From assembly GCF_001187915.1 (NCBI RefSeq), contig NZ_LGIU01000064.1, forward strand, positions 1-64,000: a stretch of 64,000 nucleotides of DNA, given 5' to 3'. The DNA is from Arthrobacter sp. RIT-PI-e. GTDB taxonomy: Bacteria; Actinomycetota; Actinomycetes; Actinomycetales; Micrococcaceae. The notes beneath the pieces were generated by a model that had not been told where the DNA came from, did not search any database, and saw nothing but the letters and a program-made list of their open reading frames with translations. Below, piece after piece: positions 1-11,152 of this stretch (position 1 is its first letter; the number at the start of each line of letters is the position of its first letter). Position numbers and translations under genes: made by a program.

Positions 1-101
1 GCGTGGTGCTTGGAGTGGTGCAGCTCCATGATCCGGCCGGAGATGTGCGGCTCCAGGGCCGCGTAGTCGTAATCAAGATCCGGCAGTACGTAAACGCTCA
101 C
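1..101 (-). CDS. sodA: Superoxide dismutase (Fe/Mn family), N-terminal fragment
   Basis: Only the first 33 codons lie in the window; the gene runs off the left edge. The GTG start at 101 is preceded by a strong GAGGAGG ribosome-binding site 5 bases upstream. The peptide has the [15 protein letters not shown] opening followed by HHSKHH, the conserved N-terminal helix of Fe/Mn superoxide dismutases that contains the first metal-ligand histidine. The enzyme converts superoxide to oxygen and hydrogen peroxide in the cytosol. Lying just downstream of whiA fits the order known in Arthrobacter relatives. Metal choice cannot be read from this fragment. Confidence 0.9.
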   Translation of the reverse strand, partial: MSVYVLPDLDYDYAALEPHISGRIMELHHSKHH

Positions 102-215
102 GTGATCCTCCTCGGTAGTGGTACGGGCCGCCTGCGCGGTCGATCCCCTCCTCGGAGCCCGTACCGCCGGCGTCGCGCCCGATCAGAAGCGGGCTTGCTG
201 TTCCATCCTATGCAC
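102..215 (-). promoter_or_regulatory. sodA promoter and structured leader
   Basis: A TAGGAT -10 box lies at 205-210, next to the whiA stop codon, so sodA probably has its own transcript with a leader of about 95 bases. Inside the leader, 120-128 and 157-165 are complementary (GGTACGGGC/GCCCGTACC, 9 bp, 28-base loop). The hairpin has no U tract, so it may be leader structure or a weak whiA terminator. Confidence 0.5.
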
Positions 216-1199
216 TCATTCCTCGTCGAGCATGTCGGAGGTGACATTTGCGTCCGTACCCGGGATCCCGAGGTCCGAGGCGCGTTTGTCGGCCATCGCG
301 AGCAGGCGGCGGATCCTCCCGGCGATGGCGTCCTTGGTCATGGGCGGGTCCGCGAGATGACCCAGTTCGTCGAGACTCGCCTGCTTGTGCGCCACGCGCA
401 GCTTCCCCGCGTAGTGCAGGTGCTCCGGCACCGTCTCGCCGAGGATCTCGAGGGCCCGCTCCACCCGGGCGCCCGCGGCCACGGCCGCCTGCGCGGACCG
501 GCGGAGGTTCGCGTCGTCGAAGTTGGCGAGGCGGTTCGCGGTGGCACGCACCTCCTTGCGCATACGGCGCTCCTCCCACACCATGAGGGCGTCGTGCGCG
601 CCCATGCGGGTCAGGAGCGCCGCGATCGTGTCACCGTCGCGGATGACCACCCGGTCCACGCCCCGGACCTCCCTGGCCTTGGCCGTGATGTCCAGGCGGC
701 GTGCTGCGCCCACGAGGGCGAGCGCGGACTCCGGGCCCGGGCAGGTGACCTCGAGGGACGAGGAGCGCCCCGGTTCGGTCAACGAGCCGTGCGCGAGGAA
801 CGCGCCGCGCCAGACCGCCTCGGCATCGGCGGCGGACCCGTTCACCACCGCCGAGGGGAGACCTCGGACGGGGCGGCCCCGGCCGTCGAGGAGACCGGTC
901 TGGCGTGCCAGGGACTCGCCGTCGCGGACCACGCGCACCACGTACCGGTTGCCCCGCTTCAGCCCGCCCCCGGTGACCACCATGATGTCGCTGCCGTGGC
1001 CGTACACCTCGGCGATGGCCGCGCGCAGCCTGCGTGCGGTGGAGGCGAGATCCACCTCGGCCTCGATGACGATCCTGCCGGAGATGATGTGCAGACCGCC
1101 GGCGAATCTCAGCAGTGCGGATACTTCGGCCTTGCGCACCGAGGACTTCTTCACGTCGAGGTGGGACAGCTCCTCCTTGACGTCGGCGGTCAGGGCCAC
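216..1199 (-). CDS. whiA: WhiA sporulation/cell-division transcription regulator
   Basis: A 327-residue protein beginning [18 protein letters not shown], the diagnostic WhiA N-terminus, followed by a LAGLIDADG-like domain and a C-terminal helix-turn-helix. WhiA is the conserved actinobacterial and firmicute DNA-binding protein; in Streptomyces it works with WhiB on division genes. A longer in-frame reading exists, but the GTG at 1199 is chosen because homologues start here and AGGAG lies 7 bases upstream, overlapping the yvcK stop. It is the third gene of the rapZ-yvcK-whiA operon. Function in a non-sporulating Micrococcaceae member is inferred from the family. Confidence 0.93.
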   Translation of the reverse strand: MALTADVKEELSHLDVKKSSVRKAEVSALLRFAGGLHIISGRIVIEAEVDLASTARRLRAAIAEVYGHGSDIMVVTGGGLKRGNRYVVRVVRDGESLARQTGLLDGRGRPVRGLPSAVVNGSAADAEAVWRGAFLAHGSLTEPGRSSSLEVTCPGPESALALVGAARRLDITAKAREVRGVDRVVIRDGDTIAALLTRMGAHDALMVWEERRMRKEVRATANRLANFDDANLRRSAQAAVAAGARVERALEILGETVPEHLHYAGKLRVAHKQASLDELGHLADPPMTKDAIAGRIRRLLAMADKRASDLGIPGTDANVTSDMLDEE

Positions 1200-1209
1200 G
1201 GACACACTC

Positions 1210-2235
1210 CTAGTTCTTCCCGAACATGTCGTTGTAGGACGTCGCCAATCGCAACGGATCATGCACGGGCTTGCCGGTCGAAGCTCCCACTGTACCGAAG
1301 ACGGCGCGCCCTCCCAGCCCCTCGACCGCGCGCTCGAAGACGGCGTGGTCGCCCACCACGGACGGGTCGGCGAGCACGACGTCGATCGTGAGCTCCGGTG
1401 CGTACCGGGAGATCACGTTCAGGTGGTCCACGGCGGTCATGCCCTGCGGCTCCTTGGGGTCGTTGCTGAGGTTCATGGTCAGGCAGCGGCGGGCGGAGGT
1501 GCGGCACAGGGCCTCGCGCAGCTCGGGCAGGAGCAGGTGAGGCAGCACGGAGGTGTCCCAGGAGCCGGGGCCGAGGACCACCCAGTCGGCGAGCTCCACG
1601 GCCTCGAGCGCCTCCTGGCAGGCGGGTGCTCCCTCCGGCAGCAGGCGCACCGAGCTCACGTTCCCGTCCTCGGCGGCGATCGCGAGCCCCGCCTGCCCGG
1701 TCACCGTCCTGACGCGGAGACTGCCCTCCACCTCGCTCAGCACATCGCCCTCGATGGTGAGCGGCACGGTGGACATCGGGAGGACGCGTCCGCGTGCGCC
1801 GAGCAGTGCCCCGGCCCACTGGAGGCCCGCCACGGGGTCCCCGAGCAGCTCCCAGAGGGTGACGATCAGCAGGTTGCCCATCGCGTGGTGGTCGAGCGGA
1901 CCCTCCACGCCGTCCCGCGAGGTGAACCGGTGCTGCATGACGTCACGCCAGGTGCGCCCCCAGTCCGTGTCGTCGCACAGTGCCGCGAGCGCCATCCTCA
2001 GGTCACCGGGCGGGAGGACCCCGAGTTCACGCCGCAACCGGCCGGAGGAGCCGCCGTCGTCGGCCACGGTGACCACGGCGGTGAGCTCCTGGGTCAGGAG
2101 CCGCAGGGCGGAGAGGGAGGCGGCCAGGCCGTGGCCCCCGCCCAGGGCGACGACGGAGGGCCCGCTCCCCTGGGCCTCGCCACTCCTGCGGGTGGCGGGT
2201 GGAATCAGGGGCAGCGGGCCGGAGAACAGCGCCAC
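1210..2235 (-). CDS. yvcK: YvcK/CofD-like gluconeogenesis and morphology factor
   Basis: 341 residues. It shows [10 protein letters not shown] near the N-terminus, [29 protein letters not shown] and NDPKEPQGM, the nucleotide-sugar-binding signatures of the YvcK family. In Bacillus and mycobacteria (CuvA) YvcK binds UDP-sugars and supports growth on gluconeogenic carbon and peptidoglycan synthesis. The GTG start shares its first base with the rapZ stop (TAGTG), implying translational coupling; no good separate ribosome-binding site is seen. Starting at the later valine before ALGGGHG would remove only about 30 residues. Confidence 0.9.
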   Translation of the reverse strand: MALFSGPLPLIPPATRRSGEAQGSGPSVVALGGGHGLAASLSALRLLTQELTAVVTVADDGGSSGRLRRELGVLPPGDLRMALAALCDDTDWGRTWRDVMQHRFTSRDGVEGPLDHHAMGNLLIVTLWELLGDPVAGLQWAGALLGARGRVLPMSTVPLTIEGDVLSEVEGSLRVRTVTGQAGLAIAAEDGNVSSVRLLPEGAPACQEALEAVELADWVVLGPGSWDTSVLPHLLLPELREALCRTSARRCLTMNLSNDPKEPQGMTAVDHLNVISRYAPELTIDVVLADPSVVGDHAVFERAVEGLGGRAVFGTVGASTGKPVHDPLRLATSYNDMFGKN

Positions 2236-3134
2236 TACTCGCGTCCGAGGTCGCGGTGGTGCGCGGCGACCTGCACGCCGGGGAGCTGGGCGAGCCGCTG
2301 GGCGATCTCCTCGGTCACGGCCACCGACCGGTGCTTGCCACCGGTGCAGCCCACCGCGATCGTGGCGTAGTGCTTGTTCTCGCGCCGGTAGCCGTCGAGC
2401 ACCGGCTCCAGCGCGTTGACGTAGCGGTCGATGAAGTCCCCCGCGCCCTGCGCAGCGAGGACGTAGTCGCGGACGGGGCCGTCGAGGCCCGTCTGGGGCC
2501 GCAGCACGGGCACCCAGTGCGGGTTGGGGATGAACCGGACGTCCGCCACGTAGTTGGCGTCCACCGGCAGACCGTACTTGAAGCCGAAGCTCATCACGTT
2601 GAGCCGCAGCACGATCGGGCCGGACTCGGAGAACAGTTCGGTGACGCGGGTGGCGAGGGCGTGGACGTTCAGTTCGGAGGTGTCGATCACGATGTCCGCG
2701 GCGTGCCTGAGTTCCTTGATCACCTCGCGCTCCGCGGCGATGCCGTCGAGGATCCGGCCCGCACCCTGCAGGGGGTGCGGTCGGCGGCCCTGCTCGAAGC
2801 GGCGTACCAGCACGGAGTCGTCCGCGTCGAGGAAGAGCACCCGGTAGTTCACGCCGGAGGCCCGCAGGCCTGCCAGGGACGCCTTGATCTCGCTGAACAG
2901 TTCCTTGCCCCGCACGTCGATCACCACGGCGAGCTTGGGGAGGGACTGCGGGGTCCGCGCCACGAGCTCGGTGAGCGTGGGCAGCAGCTGCGGCGGCAGG
3001 TTCTCCACCACGTACCACCCGTGGTCCTCCAGGGCGTTCGCCGCAGTGCTGCGGCCGGCACCGGACATACCGGTCACCACCAGCAGTTCCGACTCGGTGG
3101 GCTTGACCGGAGTCAGGCTCGTGGCCTCAGTCAT
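2235..3134 (-). CDS. rapZ: RapZ/YvcJ family nucleotide-binding protein
   Basis: 299 residues with an N-terminal Walker A motif GMSGAGRST at about residues 22-30 and the C-terminal [12 protein letters not shown] signature of RapZ. In E. coli RapZ guides sRNA decay for glucosamine-6-phosphate synthase; in Gram-positives the homologue YvcJ hydrolyses GTP/ATP and its target is less clear. First gene of the coupled rapZ-yvcK-whiA set. The 103 bases between the uvrC stop and this start contain a TAGGCT box directly after the uvrC stop, which could be its promoter. Confidence 0.92.
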   Translation of the reverse strand: MTEATSLTPVKPTESELLVVTGMSGAGRSTAANALEDHGWYVVENLPPQLLPTLTELVARTPQSLPKLAVVIDVRGKELFSEIKASLAGLRASGVNYRVLFLDADDSVLVRRFEQGRRPHPLQGAGRILDGIAAEREVIKELRHAADIVIDTSELNVHALATRVTELFSESGPIVLRLNVMSFGFKYGLPVDANYVADVRFIPNPHWVPVLRPQTGLDGPVRDYVLAAQGAGDFIDRYVNALEPVLDGYRRENKHYATIAVGCTGGKHRSVAVTEEIAQRLAQLPGVQVAAHHRDLGRE

Positions 3135-3237
3135 CTCAGTGCATCCGTTCCGGTTGGACAGGACGCGCCGGTGCTCGCCGGGGCCCTGGGTCTGCAGTTC
3201 TCCGCGGCTCGCTCGGGCGGCCGCTGCTTCAGCCTAG

Positions 3238-5298
3238 CTAATCATCGATGATCTCGCCGGTGGTCATGTTGACCGCCGGCGTACCCGCGCCCTCACCCTG
3301 GGCGCCGAGCGCCTGCCGGACCGTCCTGGCCAGCGACGGACCCACCCCGGGTACCTCCACGAGCTCCTCCACGGATGCGGCGCGGATCTTCTTCACCGAG
3401 CCGAAGTGCTTGAGCAGTGCCTTGCGCTTGGCCGGACCGAGGCCCGCGATCTCGTCGAGGACGGAGGCGGTCATGGACTTCCCGCGTTTCTGCCGGTGGA
3501 ACGTGATGGCGAACCGGTGGGCCTCGTCACGGATGCGCTGCAGCATGAACAGGCCCTCCGAGGCCCGCGGCAGGATCACGGGGAACTCGCTGTCCTGCAC
3601 CCACACCTCCTCGAGCCGCTTGGCCAGACCCACCACGAAGACGTCGTCGATGCCGAGGTCCTGTAGGGCGCGGGCCGCGGCGGCCACCTGCGGGGGTCCA
3701 CCGTCGACGACGACGAGGCTCGGCGGATAGGCGAACCGGTTCCGGGTGATGGCCGTGGTGGTGTCCTTCAGCGGCTCACCCTGCTCGTCGACGTCCCGCT
3801 CGTCCTGTTCGTCGAGGACCGGGTGCTCGGGGACCGCGGCGTCCTGCACTCCCGACCCCGGGTCGGGGGCGGCGGCGTCGACCTGCTCCCCGGCCTTCCC
3901 GGCCAGGTAGTTGCGGAAGCGGCGGTGGATGACGTCGTACATGGATGCGGTGTCGTCCCGGGCGGCGTCCCCGGTGATCGAGAACTTGCGGTACTCGGAC
4001 TTCCGCGGGAGTCCGTCCTCCACCACCACCATCGACGCCACCACGTTGGTGCCCTGGACGTGCGAGATGTCGAAGCACTCGATCCGCATGAGCGGCTGGG
4101 GCAGGTCGAGTGCCTCCTGCAACTCCTGCAGGGCGGCCGAGCGGGTGGTGATGTCACCCGCCCGGCGGCTCTTGTGCAGGCGGAGGGCGTCCGCGGCGTT
4201 CTGCGCCACCGTGCCGAGCAGGGTGGCCTTGTCCCCGCGCTGCGGCACCCGGACGTCCACCCGGCTGCCACGGAGCCCGCGGAGCCACTCCAGCATCTGC
4301 TCCTCGTGGCTCGGCAGCACCGGCACCAGGACCTCGCGCGGGATCTGCTCGTTGCTGCCGCTCCCCTCGCCGTAGACCTGCTGCAGCAGGTGCTCCACGA
4401 GCTCGGGGGTGCCCATGTCCTCGACCTTCTCCACCACCCAGCCGCGCTGGCCCCGGATCCGTCCGCCCCGGACGTGGAACACCTGCGCGGCCGCCTCCAG
4501 CTCGTCCTCCTCGAGGGCGAAGATGTCGGCGTCCGTGTCCTCGCTCAGCACCACCGTGTTGCGCTCGAACACCCGGCGGAGCGCGGCGATGTCGTCGCGG
4601 AGGCGCGCGGCGGACTCGTAGTCGAGCTCGGCAACCGCCTCGGCCATCTTCCGCTCGAGGCCGGTGATGAACTTCTTGGAGTCCCCCGCCATGAAGTCGC
4701 AGAACTGGGCGGCGAGGGCCCTGTGGTCCTCCGGGGTGATCCGCCCCACGCAGGGCGCCGAGCACTTGTCGATGTACCCGAGGAGGCAGGGGCGGCCGGT
4801 GCGCTCGGCGCGCTTGAAGACCCCTGCGCTGCAGGTCCGGACCGGGAACACCCGGATCATCGTGTCCACGGTCTCGCGGATGGCCTTGGCGGGGTAGAAC
4901 GGACCGAAGTAGCGCGTGTCCTTCTTCTTGTCACCGCGCAGCACCTGCGCACGGGGGTACTTCTCCCCCATGGTGACGGCCAGGTAGGGGTAGGACTTGT
5001 CGTCGCGGAACATGATGTTGAAGCGCGGGTCGAACTCCTTGATCCAGGTGTACTCGAGCTGCAGCGCCTCGAGTTCGCTCCCCACCACCGTCCATTCGAC
5101 GCTCGCGGCCGTGAAGACCATGCTCCGGGTCTTCGCGAGCAGCCCCTGGGGGTTCGCGAAGTAGGAGTTCAGCCGGGATCTCAGGTTCTTCGCCTTGCCC
5201 ACGTAGATGACCCGGCCGTGCTCGTCGCGGAAGCGGTACACCCCGGGATCGAGGGGGATCTCGCCGGTCTTCGGCCGGTACGTCACTGGGTTCGCCAC
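3238..5298 (-). CDS. uvrC: Excinuclease ABC subunit C
   Basis: 686 residues, typical UvrC length. The GIY-YIG nuclease is at the N-terminus (GVY at 19-21, YVG at 32-34, catalytic glutamate E82 in LQLEY), followed by a UVR domain ([21 protein letters not shown]), the RNase H-like endonuclease domain ([17 protein letters not shown]) and two helix-hairpin-helix motifs ([20 protein letters not shown]). UvrC makes both incisions in nucleotide-excision repair after UvrAB finds the damage. GTG start at 5298; TAGGAT at 5305-5310, 6 bases upstream, and no Shine-Dalgarno, so the mRNA is probably leaderless. Confidence 0.97.
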   Translation of the reverse strand: MANPVTYRPKTGEIPLDPGVYRFRDEHGRVIYVGKAKNLRSRLNSYFANPQGLLAKTRSMVFTAASVEWTVVGSELEALQLEYTWIKEFDPRFNIMFRDDKSYPYLAVTMGEKYPRAQVLRGDKKKDTRYFGPFYPAKAIRETVDTMIRVFPVRTCSAGVFKRAERTGRPCLLGYIDKCSAPCVGRITPEDHRALAAQFCDFMAGDSKKFITGLERKMAEAVAELDYESAARLRDDIAALRRVFERNTVVLSEDTDADIFALEEDELEAAAQVFHVRGGRIRGQRGWVVEKVEDMGTPELVEHLLQQVYGEGSGSNEQIPREVLVPVLPSHEEQMLEWLRGLRGSRVDVRVPQRGDKATLLGTVAQNAADALRLHKSRRAGDITTRSAALQELQEALDLPQPLMRIECFDISHVQGTNVVASMVVVEDGLPRKSEYRKFSITGDAARDDTASMYDVIHRRFRNYLAGKAGEQVDAAAPDPGSGVQDAAVPEHPVLDEQDERDVDEQGEPLKDTTTAITRNRFAYPPSLVVVDGGPPQVAAAARALQDLGIDDVFVVGLAKRLEEVWVQDSEFPVILPRASEGLFMLQRIRDEAHRFAITFHRQKRGKSMTASVLDEIAGLGPAKRKALLKHFGSVKKIRAASVEELVEVPGVGPSLARTVRQALGAQGEGAGTPAVNMTTGEIIDD

Positions 5299-5413
5299 CC
5301 CACAATCCTAGGGCCGGACGGTGACACCCCCTGCCCGGGGCGGGTCCTGTCAGCTCACCGCGGAGCAGCCGGACGCATGACCGGTGACACGTCCGTGGAG
5401 GACGGCGATCGGC

Positions 5414-6079
5414 TCATGCTGCGCCGAGCAGCGCCTCCGGCAGGTCCTCCGCCGAGTCCACGATCCGCACCGCTCCCGCGTCCTCGAGTTCACCCGCGAG
5501 CGCGAAGCCCCAGCTCACGCCGATGCACACCAGCCCGTTCGCCGCGGCGCCCTCGACGTCGTGCCGCCGGTCACCGATCATGACCGCGTCCCGGGCGGAT
5601 CCCGCATGACGGTCCAGCGCGGCGCGGATGATCGGCGCCTTGCCGTGGGGGGCGCCGGTCTCCTCCCGCGGGGATCCGTGGACGGACGCGAAGAGGTGCC
5701 GCATCCCCTGCACCTCCAGGAGTTCCTCCGCGAGCCACTCGGGTTTCTGCGTGGCGACGGCCACCACGGCGCCGGCCTCGACGAGCGCCTCGACGCAGCG
5801 GACGATCCCCGGGTAGGGCCTGCTCCGTGCCATCCCGGTGGCGAGGTAGCCGGTGCGGTAGGAGGCCACGACGTCGGGGATCAGTGCGGGAGGCACCTCG
5901 GCGATCGCGGCCAGGGACTGCACGAGCGGTGGCCCCACCATCGCCTGGAGCACGGCGTCACTGGGCCTCGGGAACCCGTGGGCCATCAGGGCGGCGGCGA
6001 TGCCCCCGGTGATGGCACCGGCCGGGTCCACGAGGGTGCCGTCGAGGTCGAAGAGGATCAGCGAGGGTAGAGGAGCCAC
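5414..6079 (-). CDS. HAD-superfamily phosphatase (phosphoglycolate phosphatase-like)
   Basis: 221 residues. Motif I is FDLDGTLVD near the N-terminus, the catalytic aspartate pair of HAD phosphatases; a later ATQKP and MIGDRRHDVEGA supply motifs II and IV. The helical cap between them is of the Gph/PGMB type. The substrate is unknown; 2-phosphoglycolate or nucleotide phosphatase activity is possible. GTG at 6079 is chosen because the catalytic motif follows at once and a CAAGCT box (A2 and T6 conserved) lies 6 bases upstream. An upstream in-frame start would add 22 low-complexity residues. Confidence 0.8.
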   Translation of the reverse strand: MAPLPSLILFDLDGTLVDPAGAITGGIAAALMAHGFPRPSDAVLQAMVGPPLVQSLAAIAEVPPALIPDVVASYRTGYLATGMARSRPYPGIVRCVEALVEAGAVVAVATQKPEWLAEELLEVQGMRHLFASVHGSPREETGAPHGKAPIIRAALDRHAGSARDAVMIGDRRHDVEGAAANGLVCIGVSWGFALAGELEDAGAVRIVDSAEDLPEALLGAA

Positions 6080-6081
6080 CG

Positions 6082-6093
6082 GGCAAGCTTGCC
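6082..6093. repeat. 12-bp perfect palindrome at the HAD phosphatase start
   Basis: GGCAAGCTTGCC is a perfect palindrome ending 3 bases before the GTG start of the HAD gene and contains its candidate -10 (CAAGCT). It could be an operator or simple hairpin; only position supports a role. Confidence 0.35.
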
Positions 6094-6158
6094 ACAGCCG
6101 CGCGGACGGGGCGGGAGGGACGGGCCCGCCCTGGCCGCGCTGCACGGGGACAGCGGCC

Positions 6159-9065
<2,907 letters not shown>

Positions 9066-9071
9066 CCGACA

Positions 9072-9106
9072 ACTGTAGGCGAAGAACCGCTCGAAGACAT
9101 GTTCGA
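9072..9106 (-). promoter_or_regulatory. uvrA promoter with LexA/SOS box
   Basis: The -10 box TACAGT is at 9072-9077. Bases 9091-9106 read TCGAAGACATGTTCGA, one base from the actinobacterial SOS consensus TCGAAC-N4-GTTCGA, and cover the expected -35 position. Binding of LexA here would block RNA polymerase. Confidence 0.72.
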
Positions 9107-9150
9107 TTACTCCGGGATCCGCACCGCCGTCCTCCGCCGGACCGTGCCGT

Positions 9151-9528
9151 TCACGCTCGGCGCAATGCCGCCCGCACCACGGCCACGGCGTCGGCCTCCG
9201 AGAGACCCGCGGAGTGCACGACGACGGCGAAGGTCTCCGCCGCGTCCGCCACCCGTCGTCGGGCGTCGTCGCCCCCGGCCGTGATCACCGTCCCGGCCCG
9301 TCCTCTCGTCTCCACCACGTCCGCCTGCTCCAGTTCACGGTAGGCGCGGGCCACGGTGTTCGCCGCGACACCGAGGTGCACGGCGAGGGTGCGGACCGGC
9401 GGCAACCGCGTGCCCACCGCCGCCCTGCCGGAGTTCGCCGCGGCCAGGACTGCCTGCTTGATCTGCTCGAACGGCGGCACGGGGCTCGTCGGCTCCAGCT
9501 TCAGCCAGCGGGGAATTCCCTGTTCCAT
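9151..9528 (-). CDS. GntR-family transcriptional regulator (YtrA-like)
   Basis: 125 residues: a winged helix-turn-helix ([10 protein letters not shown]...[27 protein letters not shown]) followed by a short tail of about 45 residues, the small YtrA subfamily layout with no large ligand domain. Such regulators often control an adjacent transporter, but here the divergent neighbour is a metallo-hydrolase and the downstream gene is uvrA with its own promoter. ATG at 9528 is chosen because AGAGGA lies 8 bases upstream and homologues start just before the winged helix; an upstream in-frame start would add 46 non-conserved residues. Confidence 0.82.
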   Translation of the reverse strand: MEQGIPRWLKLEPTSPVPPFEQIKQAVLAAANSGRAAVGTRLPPVRTLAVHLGVAANTVARAYRELEQADVVETRGRAGTVITAGGDDARRRVADAAETFAVVVHSAGLSEADAVAVVRAALRRA

Positions 9529-9648
9529 GCCGTGGTCCTCTCCGGGCCGCCGGGAGACCCGGGCCCTGCTGATCGTGAAATCCTCCTGCACCCTACCGCC
9601 GCACCGCTCCTGCCGCACCGTGCGTCCGGCCGCGCCTACACTGGCCCC

Positions 9649-10299
9649 ATGTCCCGCCTTCTGCACCGCCTCCCCGACGTGACCATCCGCAGCATCGCCG
9701 TCTCCGCGATGGACAACAACGTCTACCTGCTCACCTCACGCACCAGCGGGGCGCAGGTCCTGATCGACGCCGCCGACGACGCCCCGGCCATCCTCGGTCT
9801 CCTCGCGGACGCGCAGGAGGACACCGACGCCGAGGCGCGCCTGGCGCTGATCATCACCACGCACTCGCACTGGGACCACGTGCGGGCGCTCGCGGAGGTG
9901 GTCGAGGCCACAGGGGCCCGGACAGCGGCAGGGGCCGACGACGTCGCCGACATCGCCGTCCCCACCGACGTCCCGTTGCGGCAGGGCGACGCGGGATCGT
10001 TCGAGGGCTTCGAGCTGGAGGCCGTCCACCTCCGCGGGCACACCCCGGGCTCGGTGGCCCTGCTCTACCGCGACCCCCACGGACCGGCGCACCTCTTCAC
10101 GGGCGACTCGCTGTTCCCCGGAGGGCTCGGGAACACGCAGGGGGATGCGGCACGGTTCGCCTCCCTGTACGAGGACGTGGTGGCACGGGTGTTCGACCAG
10201 CTGCCCGACGACACCCTCGTGCACCCCGGCCACGGGGCCGGCACCACCCTCGGTGCGGAGCGCGCGTCCCTGCCGGAGTGGCGCGAGCGCGGCTGGTAG
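9649..10299 (+). CDS. Metallo-beta-lactamase-fold hydrolase (glyoxalase II-like)
   Basis: 216 residues. The HxHxDH zinc motif is present as THSHWDH, followed by RGHTPGS, FTGDSLFPGG and HPGHGAGTT, which provide the remaining metal ligands of the glyoxalase II branch. The usual reaction is thioester or ester hydrolysis; the real substrate is not known, and in actinobacteria without glutathione it would be a mycothiol conjugate or other ester. No signal peptide. A TACACT -10 box at 9637-9642 ends 6 bases before the ATG and no Shine-Dalgarno is seen, so the mRNA is likely leaderless. Confidence 0.85.
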   Translation: MSRLLHRLPDVTIRSIAVSAMDNNVYLLTSRTSGAQVLIDAADDAPAILGLLADAQEDTDAEARLALIITTHSHWDHVRALAEVVEATGARTAAGADDVADIAVPTDVPLRQGDAGSFEGFELEAVHLRGHTPGSVALLYRDPHGPAHLFTGDSLFPGGLGNTQGDAARFASLYEDVVARVFDQLPDDTLVHPGHGAGTTLGAERASLPEWRERGW

Positions 10300-10309
10300 G
10301 CAGCCACGC

Positions 10310-10339
10310 GCCGGGCCGGTGTCAGCCGGGCCGGTATCA
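10310..10339. repeat. 15-bp imperfect tandem duplication with duplicated stop codon
   Basis: GCCGGGCCGGTGTCA (10310-10324) is followed by GCCGGGCCGGTATCA (10325-10339), one mismatch. On the minus strand each unit begins with TGA, so the methyltransferase ends in two in-frame stops 15 bases apart. Confidence 0.8.
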
Positions 10340-11110
10340 GGCGGATCGGTGCCCGACGGCGAAGATGCGGCGGAACCCGAGGACCGTCCCGTGCCCGGTC
10401 CGCGGGTAGGCTGCCCGCAGCAGCTCCGCGTACCCGGTCTCGAAGTCCCGGCCGTCCTCCGCGGACAAGGCCGTGAGCACCGGGCGCAGCGCCGTTCCGC
10501 GCACCCACTCCAGGACGGCGTCCTCCCCCTCCAGGACCTGCTGGTAGGTGGTCTCCCACACATCGGCTTCCAGGCCGGCGGACAGCAGCACCTGCAGGTA
10601 GTCGGTGGGCTCCCCCACGGCGTCCTCGTGCCGCAGGACACCGTCGAGCTTCGCCGCCCACCGCGGACTCGCGGCGTGCTCGCGCAGCAGGGCATGGGAC
10701 GGGGCGCCGAAGTTGCCCGGTACCTGGACGGCGACCCACCCGTCGGGGTCCAGCGATCGCGCCCCCCCCGCCAGCAGGTCCTGGTGTCCGGGCACCCACT
10801 GGAGCACCGCGTTGCTGACGATCACGTCCACGCCGTCCGTCCGGTGGTCCCGGACGTCGCCGGAGGCGAAGCGCAGATTGGCGGGTACCTGCCGCCGGCG
10901 TGCGGCCGCGATCATGTCCTCGCTCGAGTCGATCCCGGTCACCTCGGCCCCGGGCCAGCGGCGGGCGAGGATCTCGGTCAGCTCCCCGGGCCCGCACCCC
11001 AGATCCACCACCGTGCGGGGAGCCTCGGCATCGATCCGGCTCAGGAGATCGAGGAAGGGGCGGCCGCGGTGTCCGGCGTAGCGGGCATAGGTCCCGGGGT
11101 TCCAGCGCAT
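10337..11110 (-). CDS. Trans-aconitate 2-methyltransferase-like SAM methyltransferase
   Basis: 257 residues. The start MRWNPGTYARYAGHRGRPF matches the Tam family, and motif I for S-adenosylmethionine is VVDLGCGPGELT at residues 34-45, with GIDSSEDM as motif post I and SNAVLQWVP as motif II. Tam methylates trans-aconitate, a damage product that inhibits aconitase. The substrate is inferred from family resemblance only. ATG at 11110 is 42 bases from the divergent helicase start. CAGGGT at 11116-11121 is a weak possible -10 box. Confidence 0.82.
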   Translation of the reverse strand: MRWNPGTYARYAGHRGRPFLDLLSRIDAEAPRTVVDLGCGPGELTEILARRWPGAEVTGIDSSEDMIAAARRRQVPANLRFASGDVRDHRTDGVDVIVSNAVLQWVPGHQDLLAGGARSLDPDGWVAVQVPGNFGAPSHALLREHAASPRWAAKLDGVLRHEDAVGEPTDYLQVLLSAGLEADVWETTYQQVLEGEDAVLEWVRGTALRPVLTALSAEDGRDFETGYAELLRAAYPRTGHGTVLGFRRIFAVGHRSA

Positions 11111-11152
11111 GGTCCACCCTGACACACGTGCCCCCGGTAGGCTGGACGGACC

